Assembly: GCA_047967505.1 (NCBI GenBank)
Contig: CM106541.1
Origin: Dipteris shenzhenensis
Taxonomy: Eukaryota > Polypodiophyta > Polypodiopsida > Gleicheniales
DNA length: 64,000 nucleotides
Reading direction: 5' to 3' (one strand)
Numbering within the stretch: position 1 is the stretch's first letter; each line of letters starts with the position of its first letter. The notes under the pieces are model-generated. The model searched no databases, was not told the DNA's origin, and saw nothing but the letters and a program-made list of their open reading frames with translations. The position numbers and the translations under genes are program-made. Shown piece by piece: positions 46,649 to 58,300 of this stretch.

Positions 46649-47085
46649 AAGCCATGGAGGAGGAGGTGTTTGATGATATGGTGCAGGATTTATATGTCCA
46701 TCAATCCTAAGGGAGGGATGATAGCATGGAGCAGGATGATCTTTTTATTGCAGCATCGACTCCACTGTTTGAGGGGTGCACATTCTCTGTTCTACATGCC
46801 TCCCTTGAGTTACTAAACTTGCAAACCATCTATGGATGGAGCAATGCAAGTTTGAATGCATTACTCAAGTAAGCTTTAAAGTCTATTTTGCAAAAATGGT
46901 GAATTATGCTAGTGGGTCAATTACTCGAATGCTTTTCCTCATTTATGGTCTTCACGTGCAGGCTATTGTGTAAAATTCTTCCAAGGGAGAATAAATTACC
47001 GACCTCAAGAGATATGGCAAGGCAACATGTGACCTCTCTTAGAGGATTAGATTACAAGAGCGTCCATGCATGCGTCAACGATTGC
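46649..47085 (+). pseudogene. Duplicated CACTA tnp2 5' fragment
   Basis: This segment nearly repeats 48964-49398 (shift about 2.31 kb). It includes 'gccatggaggaggaggtg', an exon end at ...TTACTCAA|GTAAGC and the next exon starting LLCKILPRENKLPTSRDMAR. Its left end joins the satellite in mid-monomer, with AAGC shared by both sides. Its right end at about 47085 (ATTGC) joins the inverted part of another CACTA gene. Confidence 0.85.
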
Positions 47086-47704
47086 TTCCCCCATGCATCC
47101 ATCAAGATGCCTCCTATCTGAGTGATGTCATAGAATATCATACCATCACCTAGAGGCACGTCTAAATCATCTGAATCATCATCATCCCCACCACCACCCC
47201 TCCCAAAGCACTATGCCATGCATCCCCCACCGCTCTCCCTGCTACTACACCTGTTACTGTGTCGTGTCGAGCTAGTACACTGGCCACTCGTATCTGGAGA
47301 TTGCACGGGACTACGTGGACCACTTGTACCTGGAGAACCGAGTCTCTCGACTGCACATGAGTATGCCGACGGCTCTGCGAGACAGAAGGACCTTCTGACG
47401 GCATCGGGGAAGGGGCATAAGACGGCATGGCAGAAGGGGCATAAGACGGCATGAGGGAAGGGGCATAAGACAGCATGGGAGAAGGGCCTCAGCTGTGTAG
47501 CCGGCTGGGTTGTGCTGACTCTGCTGGGGTAATCTCAGTTGGTGTGGGGTGGTTTGGAGTCTGTAGTGCCGACTCTTGGGGGGTGTTTAGAGTACCCATC
47601 ATATACAATTCCGTAGGACTAGGAGGGTGCCCTAAAAGGTTATATAAGTTCCTAAAAATAGACTCCCGGAGATCAGGTGAGCTCAAAGAGCTTCCTGGCC
47701 ACAT
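47086..47704 (-). pseudogene. CACTA second-gene product, N-terminal half (Pro/Ser-rich)
   Basis: On the minus strand an ATG at 47704 starts MWPGSSLSSPDLRESIFRNL. One in-frame TGA near 47490 is followed by a repeat of MPSYAPS units (MLSYAPSLMPSYAPSAMP), then a degraded part, and finally DDLDVPLGDGMIFYDIT and GGILMDAWGK. The last 88 bp are the reverse complement of 50471-50558, where the gene's remaining part starts on the plus strand. Pro/Ser-rich N-termini are common in plant En/Spm-type 'transposase_24' proteins, which I infer this to be. Confidence 0.6.
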
Positions 47705-47779
47705 GATGAACCGGAAAAAAGAAAAAAAGATGATTACTGATGAGCTGAGAAGAAAGAGGAAAGGAAGAAAATATTACTA

Positions 47780-48495
47780 TCAGAGCATGTCTATAGACGC
47801 GTCTGAGAAGCACATCTATAGACACGACTGTCTGTGTCTACAAATAGGCTAAACGCGTGTTTAGATGCACCTGTAGACACGATTTTAGACGCGCTCTGAG
47901 ATGCCCCTATAGACGCTCCGACAGATGGACTTTTCGAAAAAGTAGAAAAGGACATGCGCCCGACACAAAAACGTAACACATACCAAAATCATGCGTTTCT
48001 TGGATACGCGAAAGTACAAATCCAAAGAGAGCAAACTTCCAAAAAAGATCAACTGTAAAAAGACTTACCTTGGATAGAGGTATGGAAACTTCTTCTCCTT
48101 TTTCAAAGTTGCTTCTCTTCCTTGTTCGCCCTCTTCTCCTTTAAGCTTGCAAGTAAGTGTGGGTGCCTTCCTCTTAAGTGTAATCTTGGAAGTAAGTGTG
48201 GGTGCCTTCCTCTTAAGTGTCGAAACTGTGGATTTGCTAATAGCAAAGCAAGCAAGCCGTGCGAAGTATAAGTAATGTGAAGAAAAGCAAAGCGAGCGCG
48301 CTTAAACTAGATTTAAAAACCACGTCTATAGGCACGTCTAATAGCACGTCTATACACGCATCTAAATACATAAAGCAGACGCGGTTTTAGACGCGCTTGT
48401 AGATGTGCACCATAGAACAGACAGATGCGGTTTTAGACGTGCTTGTAGACGTGCACCACAGAATAGACAGACGCGGTTTTAGATGCACCACAGAG
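47780..48495. repeat. Subterminal repeats of the TAGACGCG type
   Basis: Many copies of (T)AGACGCG, AGACGTGC, CGTCTATAG and close variants in both orientations lie at 47790-47910 and 48320-48490. Between them is a partial duplication of 'ggaagtaagtgtgggtgccttcctcttaagtgt'. They precede the tnp2 start at 48551, which is where En/Spm-type elements keep the binding sites of their own accessory protein. Confidence 0.65.
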
Positions 48496-48550
48496 TTTAA
48501 AATTAAATATTTGAAGAAAAGCAAATTTTTTTGGGTTGTTTGTTTGTAGG

Positions 48551-50466
48551 ATGTCTTCATCTTCAACAAGTAGCTCCAGTGAGGATGAATCCCTCCATAT
48601 CCACCATCGCAAAATGTGGTTGGAGCAAAAAATCAAATGTATGTGTGATCGATGTCGAGGAAACATGTATCGTGCACGCAGGATTACACTCAATCACATC
48701 TCAAAGTATGGAGAATGGGATGCGACCATAAACATGGTAAGTGTTAAAGAGTTAAGGTTGATTGAGATACCTATGGGTGTTCATATGTTTGAGTTATGAT
48801 CCCGTTTTAATTTGATACAGGATGCAGTGCCACACCTGCATATGTTGCCCTATGCTCGCCGTTAGGAAGCGAAGCGTCAGTGATATGAGGTGGGATCTTC
48901 AAGAGGGACCATTACCGATGCATGGAGTGATGGTCATAGTAGCCCTCTGCCATTACCTCATGAAGCCATGGAGGAGGAGGTGTTTGATGATATGGTGCAG
49001 GATTTATATGTCCATCAATCCTAAGGGAGGGATGATAGCATGGAGCAGGATGATCTTTTTATTGCAGCATCGACTCCACTGTTTGAGGGGTGCACATTCT
49101 CTGTTCTACATGCCTCCCTTGAGTTACTAAACTTGCAAACCATCTATGGATGGAGCAATGCAAGTTTGAATGCATTACTCAAGTAAGCTTTAAAGTCTAT
49201 TTTGCATACATGGTGAATTATGCTAGTGGGTCAATTACTCGAATGCTTTTCGTCATTTATGGTCTTCATGTGTAGGCTATTGTATAAAATGCTTCCAAGG
49301 GAGAATAAATTACCGACCTCAAGAGATATGGCAAGGCAACATGTGACCTCACTTGGAGGATTAGATTACAAGCGCATCCATGCATGTGTCAACGATTGCG
49401 TTTTGTTTCGTGGACTACATAAGGATGCAAGAGAGTGCCCTACTTGTGGAGAGGCAAGATATAGAGCAGATCTCAAAACTTTGGACGTGCCTCATAAGGT
49501 TCTGCAACATTTTCCCATAATCCCTCGCATCCAACATATGTTCAAGTGCAAATCCATTGCAGAGCTCATGTCATGGCATTCCTCAAATCGATCAACTGAT
49601 GGCAAGTGGAGAACTCCCATAGACTCTCCTGCATGGAAGCATATTGAAGACACATGGCCAAGCTTCAAGGAAGAACCTAGGAGCTTGAGACTTGGATTGG
49701 GTATGGACGGTATGAACCCATTTGGTCTCAAAAGCACCTCTTACAGTGTATGGCCAGTGATATTGATGAATTATAATCTTGCACCCTCTATGGCTATTAA
49801 GAAAGGACATGTTATGCTGTCCCTTCTAGTTCCAGGGAAACATAAAGTCAAAAATCCTGATGTTTATTTGGAGCCTTTGATTGATGAGCTAGAGATACTT
49901 TGGAGAGGTATTGAGGTGCATGATGTGAGCAGGCCTCCCTCTCACGAGACTTCAACTACAAAGTAGTCTTGATGTGGACGATGCATGACTTCCCAGGCTG
50001 TGGCGAGTGTTCAGGTAAGCATTGCACTTCTAATTATGAATAGGCAAAGGATGTGGCACCCTAGACCCACCTTCAACTCTTAATTGCATCTACTGTTCAG
50101 GTCTCACTACATCGGGTTACCATGCATGTCCTGTTTGTGGTCCTTCGCTAGTTGCCTCACGGGCAGATGCATTGAATAAGGTCATCTATGAGAATCACCA
50201 TCGATTTCTCCCACCTGATCATCCTAGATATGTTGCCCCTTGGAATGAAGTCCTCCCACAGTCACTCACTGCGAGAGATTGGATGAGAATTTGGGATGGT
50301 TCCACGACTCCTCCAGCACTTGGCATGAGCCGGTAAGGGTTTGTAACTATTGTGTGCTATATTGGCTGGAAATAAAGATCTTATTTTTTTAAGATACTCC
50401 ATCTTTTATCGTTTACCATATTGGTCCCACCTCAAGATCAATCACCTGCTTGATCCCATGCATATC
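48551..50466 (+). pseudogene. CACTA TNP2 transposase, N-terminal and core part
   Basis: The start is the ATG at 48551 after TTTGTAGG. Exon one (48551-48736) encodes a Ser-rich start and CMCDRCRGNMYRARRITLNH, resembling the transposase-associated zinc domain. The next exon is damaged. From about 49273 the tnp2 core reads LPRENKLPTSRDMARQHVTS, CVNDCVLFRGL, ECPTCGEARYR, LGMDGMNPFGLKS and YSVWPVILMNYNLAPSMAIK, then YHACPVCGPSLVASRAD and, after another break, YSIFYRLPYWSHLKINHLLD ending PMHI. At about 50467 the gene is cut and joined to the second CACTA gene. No DUF4218 or DUF4216 part follows on this strand. Confidence 0.85.
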
Positions 50467-50470
50467 ATTT

Positions 50471-51475
50471 AGATGATTTAGACGTGCCTCCGGTGATGGT
50501 ACGATCTTCTATGACATCACTTAGACAGGAGGCATCTTGATGGATGCACGGGGGAAGGACATCATGGCCTTCATGTGCTCTGTAATTGCTAACAATTACA
50601 AAGATTGCCTTATCCACTACAAAGACCAACCAAAGAGGTTGGATGATGAGACCCTCGCTGCTGTTCGCTCTAGGTATCCTAACCCCCCCAATCGTCAGTT
50701 CATAGATAAATGGGCCAAGTCAAAGATTGTTACGATACTTGGCAATAAAAGATCTTCGCTTAAGAGGTAGGCACTAGCGGAGCTTGCCAGGCTCGAGGGA
50801 GGTCAACCACCAAGGGCCCGGCCCACACCACTCACAAGCGTGAGTGGAAGAAATCAATGAAGTCAACGAAGGAGGATCCCAGCGTGCAGCACGTGGAGGC
50901 ATAAAGGATCCAAATGGAGCAATATGGAAGCATGCATTTTGGAGCAGGGGGTGTTGAATCATGGGAGGCCCAATTTGTAAGTATCGATCTCAAATTATAT
51001 TGTTTATGTAGTTTATTAGGAGGTTGTTTCTTTGTACTAACCCCTCCACAATGCCTTTCTCTGTTTTTCTCACATAAAGTGAGAAATCTGCCTTGGAAAT
51101 CTGAAAGCCAATAGTGACAGGATGCTATTCTACATCTTGCAGCTTGATATCATGGGCAGATACCCTACTCCTGTCGAGACAGCCTACCACCGCCACCATC
51201 GCAAAGGAGATGCATAGAAGCACTTCTATCATGATGGGTTGATTACTAAGGAGCAGTATATCCGGGCTACTGGAGCGCCCCCCGAGGTATTTGAAAGTAA
51301 TTAAATAATGTCAATATTATAAGTAAAGATTTGATTTTTCATACATTGATATATGTTGTCCCTTGTTTACAGGCCCCTGCACAAGAAGACGAGGAAGGAG
51401 GCGGAGAAGGGAGTGCAGAAGGGAGGGTGGAAGGGAGCGAGGACGTGGAGAACTTAGATTAGTCGTAGAAGTAGT
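50471..51475 (+). pseudogene. CACTA second-gene product, C-terminal half
   Basis: It opens with DDLDVP and GDGTIFYDIT (TAG near 50513), then 50537-50770 encodes ARGKDIMAFMCSVIANNYKD, YKDQPKRLDDETLAAVRSRY and FIDKWAKSKIVTILGNKRSS. After stops and an intron come exons with MGRYPTPVETAYHRHHRKGD, TKEQYIRATGAPPEVFES and an E/G-rich tail. The layout fits the Ptta/En/Spm 'transposase_24' family, whose role is DNA binding at the element ends. The last exons lie in a tandem duplication. The first half of this gene lies inverted at 47086-47704. Confidence 0.6.
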
Positions 51476-52503
51476 GCTAGCTACTCTTTTTTGTACTTAA
51501 AGCCACTGGCTTGGCTTCGTGCCTCTTGTATATACACTCCTCTTATTTTTTATACTTGAAGCCACATGACGTGGCTTAGCTTCGTGCTATATGTACATAC
51601 AAGCACTTTTTGAGCTTTCAATTTTCTTGTGCAACGTTCTATTATTTATTGCTTGTGAACTAAACGTTTTGGAGTTGTAATGTTTTATTTGGAATTGTAA
51701 TTTTCGACCATAGATGTGCTTGCAAGAGTGCCAATTTGTAAGTATCGATCTCAAATTATATTGTTTATGTAGTTTATTAGGAGGTTGTTTCTTTGTACTA
51801 ACCCCTCCACAATGCCTTTCTCTGTTTTTCTCACATAAAGTGAGAAATCTGCCTTGGAAATCTGAAAGCCAATAGTGACAGGATGCTATTCTACATCTTG
51901 CAGCTTGATATCATGGGCAGATACCCTACTCCTGTCGAGACAGCCTACCACCGCCACCATCGCAAAGGAGATGCATAGAAGCACTTCTATCATGATGGGT
52001 TGATTACTAAGGAGCAGTATATCCGGGCTACTGGAGTGCCCCCCGAGGTATTTGAAAGTAATTAAATAATGTCAATATTATAAGTAAAGATTTGATTTTT
52101 CATACATTGATATATGTTGTCCCTTGTTTACAGGCCCCTGCACAAGAAGACGAGGAAGAAGACGAGGAAGGAGGCGGAGAAGGGAGTGCAGAAGGGAGGG
52201 TGGAAGGGAGCGAGGACGTGGAGAACTTAGATTAGTCGTAGAAGTAGTGCTAGCTACTCTTTTTTGTACTTAAAGCCACTGGCTTGGCTTCGTGCCTCTT
52301 GTATATACACTCCTCTTATTTTTTATACTTGAAGCCACATGACGTGGCTTAGCTTCGTGCTATATGTACATACAAGCACTTTTTGAGCTTTCAATTTTCT
52401 TGTGCAACGTTCTATTATTTATTGCTTGTGAACTAAACGTTTTGGAGTTGTAATGTTTTATTTGGAATTGTAATTTTCGACCATAGACGTGCTTGCAAGA
52501 GTG
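50969..52503 (+). repeat. Tandem duplication of the last exons, units 761 and 773 bp
   Basis: Unit one is about 50969-51730 and unit two about 51731-52503. They are nearly identical. Unit two has a 12 bp in-frame gain in the E-rich tail (GAAGAAGACGAG) and a few base changes. Each holds an intron with 'taagtatcgatctcaaatta', two exons and the 3' region with 'aagccactggcttggcttcg'. Confidence 0.95.
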
Positions 52504-52614
52504 CTAATTAAAATGCGGTTGGCTGTAAGAATTGAATTACACAATGTGGAAATGGGATTCCTATAACTACATAGCATACACAACATACACAGCATTCTGT
52601 AAATTTAAAAAATA

Positions 52615-52905
52615 TTATGTAGCACGTCTATCAGTGCGTCTATAAATGCATCTATATATGTGTCTGTCTGTTCGAGGAGCATCTATTTGCGCGTCTATAA
52701 AAGCATCTATAAGATCATTTATAAATGCGTCTATACACGCATTTAATGATGTGTCTGTCTGTTTTTTAAATATTCTAGTAGAGCATCTATTTACGCATCT
52801 ATATGCATGTTTATACATGCATCTGTCTGCTATATAGACGCATTGTTAGATGCGGGTCTCTAGACGCGCAAATAGACATGCAAATAGACACACCCGTAAG
52901 TTTTT
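52615..52905. repeat. Second cluster of TAGACGCG-type subterminal repeats
   Basis: GCGTCTATA, GCATCTATA, GCGTCTATAAA, TAGACGCG and related words occur at least fifteen times in 290 bp, matching the cluster at 47780-48495. It could be the 3' subterminal region of the plus-strand CACTA or of the minus-strand remnant beginning at 52942. No TAGTG terminus is seen. Confidence 0.6.
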
Positions 52906-52941
52906 TTTTTAGTTGAATAAACACGTCGACTGTGTGCATGT

Positions 52942-53331
52942 CTATAGGTGCTTTGTCTTGTTGTGACGAGATCCGTGGTGTGTACGAAAGAGGGCCCTTT
53001 CTTCTTGTCTTCTTGCCTTTGCATCCTCGTATCTTGTCACCCATCTTTTCATCACATCACTATTAAGCACGCAATAGAGGTTGATATTATTAAGCAACTC
53101 CGTGTCTATTACTTTCTTGCATCCTTTCGCTTGAGGCACAATAGAGGTCATCCTTAGGTCTTCATCATCTCTCCATAGTCGTGGGAGAGAGCTATCCACA
53201 TCAACAAGAAACTCAGAAATATATACAAGTGACTCTTGTACCAACCAAACCTCGGCCATGCTACCTTCGGGTCTTGCGTTTTGTCTCACGAAGCCCTTCA
53301 AAGTCTTCATGAAGCGCTCGAGGAAGAACAA
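52942..53331 (-). pseudogene. CACTA transposase, DUF4218 region (minus strand)
   Basis: It begins MFFLERFMKTLKGFVRQNAR and reads MAEVWLVQESLVYISEFL, closely matching the DUF4218 part at 16131-16250. It ends in a basic tail. Upstream on the same strand (53332-53545) are degraded remains of HLLVHLV-type text. The DUF4216 region is missing. Confidence 0.85.
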
Positions 53332-53748
53332 CCATCATGCATGTATAGTACTGCATATAGCAATCTCATCCACCAAATGCACTATAAGATGTAGTTGGCT
53401 TGTGAGAATAGAACGTGGAAATGTCTCCTCCACTAAACAAACCACCTTTACTGACATAACTCAAGCATTCTCAAGCATGGTGGGATCTATTTCCTTTGAG
53501 CTCACATACCTAGAAATGAAAAAGTACACCATATTATCAATATGAACACCTTGCATGGAGCATTGATACACACCATATTTTGTATCATGTAAAGTACCTC
53601 ACAAGCTCACCCATCTTGTAAATACAATCCTTCACGTCCTTTGATGCACTACGAGAAATGCTAGTAGGTAGTATAAACTGAACCCACGAGGAGGTGGTTG
53701 ATTAGTTGCTTATAATTATTCACTCACAAATTTGAAAGGAAAAAGATA

Positions 53749-54731
53749 TTATGCACATAAAATACTTACTTGGAGCATCTTGTGCCAATCATGAGATTTC
53801 AAGCCATATAATTGCTCTACATCTCTTTTCTTGCTCTTTGTAAAGGCCCCCTTCAAACACCTCATGTATCCAGTGGGAGTACAAATTATAGAAATAGCAC
53901 ACTTCACCGCCGCCATCTCTAGCTTTGATAACCTCCATGGTGCAAGAGGTAAAAAAACACATCCATTTGGTCTCTCTTGTGGCCAAGCTTCACGCATCCT
54001 CCCTGTGGTACGTAGATCCTCCCTTATGCCTATGGAATCTCGTGTCCCATTCAAATGCTCCCAACTGGTAGATGCCACATTCTTGAAGATATGCATGGGA
54101 TCAAGTAGGTGATTGATCTTGATGTGGGACCAATATGGTAAACGATAAAAGATGGAGTATCTAAACAAAAGCTAGTGTTAGCGGGCAATGTTTATTTCTA
54201 GCCTATATAGCACACAATAGTTACAGACCCTTACCGGCTCATGCCAAGTGGTAGAGTCGTCATGGAACCATCCCAAATTCTCATCCAATCTCCCACAGTG
54301 AGTGATTATGGGAGGACTTCATTCCAAGGGCAACATATCTAGGATGATCAGGTGGGAGAAATCGATGGTGATTCTCATAGATGACCTTATTCAATGCGTC
54401 TGCCCGTGAGGCAACAAGAAAGGACCACAAACAGGACATGCATGGTAACCATAATTAAGAGGTGAAGGTAGGTTTAGGTTGCCACATCCTTTGCCTACTC
54501 ATAATTAGAAGTGCAATGCTTACCTGAACACTCACCATAGCCTGGGAAGTCATGCATCATCCACATCAACATTGCTTTGCAGTTGAAGTCTCGTGACAAG
54601 GGAGGCCTACTCACATCATGCACCTCGATACCTCTCCAAAGTATCTCTAGCTCCTCAATCAAAGGCTCCAAATAAACATAAGGATTTTTGACTTTATGTT
54701 TCTTCTGGAATTGGAAGGGATAACATAACAT
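53749..54731 (-). pseudogene. CACTA TNP2 transposase core remnant (minus strand)
   Basis: In gene order the pieces are 54731-54495 (HKVKNPYVYLEPLIEELEIL, then MLMWMMHDFPGYGECSG), a degraded middle matching the CPVCGP...WNEVLPQS part of the other element, and 54168-53749 (YRLPYWSHIKINHLLDPMHI, REDLRTTGRMREAW, ICTPTGYMRCLKGAFTKSKK, LKSHDWHKML). The last piece supplies the part that is cut from the plus-strand copy at 50466. It is less than half of a full tnp2 gene. Confidence 0.85.
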
Positions 54732-55334
54732 GTCCTTTCTTCATGCTTAGTTTCCAAAATTTATAGGTGCAGGTTAAGTGGCCAAAAAATTATAGTGAGA
54801 AGCTCATTTCTTAAAAATTTTGAGCATCAAAAGATTGCTGGTGCATGTCAGGTCCATATCCTTTTGCTTATTTTGTGGTCCACATGAACAATTGCATTGT
54901 GTGTAATTGTTCAACAAAATGATTAATAAACTGCATAGCAACACCACCAACACCAAGGTGGACAAGATGGAGAGCAGAATGATCATCATGTTGGGAAGAT
55001 TTGCGGAGGTCTGAAGAAAAACAAATAAGTATTAATTGCAGAGGTTTGAAGAAAAACAAGCATTGAAATTGCACATCATTTGTTTAAGTATTTCAAAACA
55101 ATTAAAATACACCTCTAAAGAAAATTGATTTAAATAAACCCAACATTAAAATCGCACGTCATTTACTTAAGTATTTCAAGACAATAAAAATACACCCTTA
55201 AGGATAATTGATTTTAAAAAACCCAACACTCGCGCAACATTTACTTAAATATTTCAAAATAATTAAAAAGCCATTGTGTTAGCTCCATTAACAAAGTTGG
55301 TATATGTCTTTATGAGGCAGTATAATATAATGGA
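54732..55334. repeat. AT-rich spacer with a ~83 bp tandem repeat
   Basis: From about 55045 to 55270 three units share 'atttacttaagtatttcaa', 'ttaaaaatacacc' and 'aaaacccaacatt' with drift. No gene is seen in the rest. Confidence 0.6.
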
Positions 55335-56604
55335 TCATAATCTTCTCATCTGAGGATCCACTAAAAATGTTGCTCCAATGCCAAGAACATCATGCAATTT
55401 CTTGGCTTGGGGAGCATTACAAGTTGGGCAAGCACTCCTGACTTTCAACGTATTTGCCAGGCAAACCAAGTGAAACCGATGATGACGCGATAGTGCATAG
55501 TATCCAGTCATCGTATCAAAACGATCTTGGCATATTGGACATAAAGATCCATCATCCACAAAAGTGATGCGCGACGAAAGGGTGAATGGTTTTCTGGTTG
55601 CCTGCCCATAAAATTTGGATCCAAGTTGCGAACATGGCCTGCACCATCTTCAATGTGTTGGAGGGTGTCTTGTGCATCTTGCGCTTGCTCAGAATACGCA
55701 ACAGTGATGCAACATTGCTCCTCGTAGGCATTTTTGAGGTCTTGCCTTTGGCTGACTTGTTGGAGAATGGCATTTAGGCGACTGACTTCAACTTGCAGGC
55801 GATCATTCTCGCTCATCACCCGCTGATACTCAGTCATTGTGTCACATACTATGATGCTTGGAAAGGTGAGATCTTCCCACGCAGCACTTTGCGTTGCAAC
55901 TTATGAACCCTCAACATGTGGGCCCTCTACACCTTAATCTTTCGCGACTTCATGCACGTTTATATATAATTCAAAACTCGTCACGAAAACTACACAAGCA
56001 CACAATATGGCTAATGAGTACACTCTATATGATATAACAACTAGAACAATGGACATGTAACAAAATGGCATGTACTTTAATTACATGAAGTCGGGCTTCC
56101 CACATTAGTAGGTAGTGTTTCAACAATGGGAACAATGGTGGCTTGTGGTTTCGTTGGCCTTTTGCCCCCACTCTTGGGTTTATCAGCAAAATCTATAGGC
56201 AGGTCCAACACAAACTTTGCATATAACATCTTTGCAAAGTAAAGTGACATGGCCCTACTATGAGGCTTGTCAGACTTGATCATGCAGTGAATATAGTATG
56301 CATTATCCCTCATACCGGGTTGGCAGCAATTCTTGATGGGCCACCATCCATGTGAGGCATCGCCGCAATCCCATACCCTTGCAATGTCATCGTTGGATAC
56401 CATTGCATTGATGCGATTAAATTTCCAACTATTTGGATCATGAAAAATGCTTGAATTTGAAATTGCACGTGCCTCATCTCTTCTTGTTGGTAGGAGGGTA
56501 GCATCAGCCACGTCCATCATGTGCTTCATGGCTTGCTTTCCCCTCACGCTTGGATCTTGAGATGCATATGCAGCTTGCGTTGAACGTTGCAATGCAGATG
56601 CCAT
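55335..56604 (-). pseudogene. Coiled-coil/RING-type protein gene (second family member)
   Basis: The start is the ATG at 56604 (MASALQRSTQAAYASQ). The N-terminal part has VWDCGDASHGWWPIKN and LYFAKMLYAKFVLDLPIDFA, which resemble FWDGHTEGMRPRSG and LYAEFVLGHRVDYL in the 12.7 kb gene. After an intron, a coiled coil (MSENDRLQVEVSRLNAILQQ) and CPICQDRFDTM...HHRFHLVC...SACPTCNAP follow. A one-base frame change lies near 55570 just before the finger. The third metal ligand is Ser rather than Cys, so the finger may not fold normally. It stands just upstream of a tnp2 remnant on the same strand, the same order as at 12.7-15.7 kb. Confidence 0.65.
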
Positions 56605-56852
56605 GGTGACTTGTGAGGGAGGGAGCAAGAGAAGATCTAACAACCATGTGAGATCGAGTGAGCGACTTGTTATTGAAACATTTAATTATAACATGCTTAT
56701 GCCAACCATACCATATAAGAATTTATCTAACTAACAGAATTATGGATTGACCATGATCGATTAAATTATACGAATAAAAACGGCAAACTCTGACAAATTG
56801 TCACATTTTTAAGCCCACATTAACATTTTTCAAAGACATTAAGCTTAGGAAA
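56605..56852. other. Short spacer, no feature
   Basis: AT-rich sequence between the RING-type gene start and the kinase relic end on the same strand. Nothing is recognised in it. Confidence 0.4.
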
Positions 56853-58011
56853 TCATAGTGCTTTTATTAAACAACATGTCTTCATTTCCTTAATGGGTCG
56901 CATTGCCACATCCTCATTTACATTGAAACTATGTAGTTTTGTTAAAATTTCTCCCATGGAAGGGCGCTCCTTTGGATTAATCTTGCAAAGTGCATTCCCA
57001 CAATCAACTAAGAGCTTGATTATGTCACCCTTCACGGAGCTGTCACTGAGAGCATCTGCAACATCTATGAGAAAGTTGGCAATTTGCCGAAATAGCTATC
57101 GAACAGCAAATCAGTCTAACTTGGATGCCCATGCGCCCTTCGAATTTGCTCAGGTAGTAGTACTGGCATATAATTCCAGTGCTAGCCATGGAAATGCCCT
57201 CAGAGGAGCGAAATCCAGGTCTTTTGGATATCGACTTTCGGTCCAGTGGAGGCTTCTTTCCCAATCAATAATCCCCACTCAGATAAACATGTAATCCGTC
57301 ATGAAGTCCAGCATGTAGTTGGTTGCTTGCAGATCAATGTGTGCATATCTTTGCTCGTGAACTGCTTCCAAACCACTGGCAATAGCAGCACAAATGGACA
57401 ATTCATGACAACAAAATAGCCTTGCTCGCAACCTGGTGAGTGGATATTTCCAGTCAAAGTGAGGTTCTTCTTTGGGATGTGTGGTCTTAACACATTGCAC
57501 ATATGTCCCACATCGTTGTGGGAGACACATTAGCATATCATGCATACTTACACCATTAAAAAAGGGAGTGACGATCCATAACTCTTGGGTGTGTGAGTAC
57601 CCCAATACTCGACAGGCAGCTCTATGGGCAACTGTCATCGTTGACTAACTCATTCTTTAGTGCCAGATGAGCATGGGCATCATCTCTATTGCCCCTCTTG
57701 CCAGCATACCACTCTGTTGGCCTAAGATTTGGGACACCCACAATTTGTATCCTGAATACCTTCCCTTCTCCTCCCTTGCCCATCAGCTCATGCAAGGTCA
57801 ACACTTGCAGTGGAAAGTGTACTATGTGGGAGCACATGTTGGCAAATGTAGTAGATAGTTCTATCTGTGCTCTCCCTTCACCTTGGCCTGGGTTGGCATC
57901 TACTTCTGGCCAATGTGGTTGTGTTCGAACCAACATGGTGGTCAGCGCAACAACAGATTGTGTTGCACAGTGATAGATGGTGAAGCTGTGCAAGCAAACA
58001 TGGCAAGGCAA
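56853..58011 (-). pseudogene. Atypical protein kinase relic
   Basis: In gene order: 58011-57622 has LTLHELMGKGGEGKVFRI (glycine loop) and YAGKRGNRDDAHAHLALKNE (candidate Lys and Glu). 57638-57279 has AIASGLEAVHEQRYAHIDLQ with HID for HRD and an Asn four residues on. After a TGA the frame reads VGIIDWERS, where DWE stands for DFG. Further on come a break and 57035-56853, with LVDCGNALCKINPKERPSMG, the normal end of the C-lobe. Stops and frame changes make it non-functional. The HID and DWE motifs suggest a divergent or pseudokinase-like lineage. It could be a captured host gene or a chance neighbour of the CACTA remnant. Confidence 0.7.
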
Positions 58012-58300
58012 AGGTTACAGTGTGATGTAGTCAAGCCAGAGGTAAAGTAACAGTCTCTATGCTCATGATTAAATGCATATAGTGCCATGTGTTGAGATCT
58101 ACACTATTGACCATGATAAGATTGCGTCTCATTATTACGCCAGTGCGTGTTCATGACGTTGGAAAATTTTTTGACGAGAGCACGGGTCCGTGCGATTTGC
58201 AAAAATATTCCCCTAGAAGCGCATCACATTGCGGCCCCAAAATGGCCCCGAAAATAGCTCCGCTATTAGCTACACCCAAGCAAATATTGACCTACTGGGA

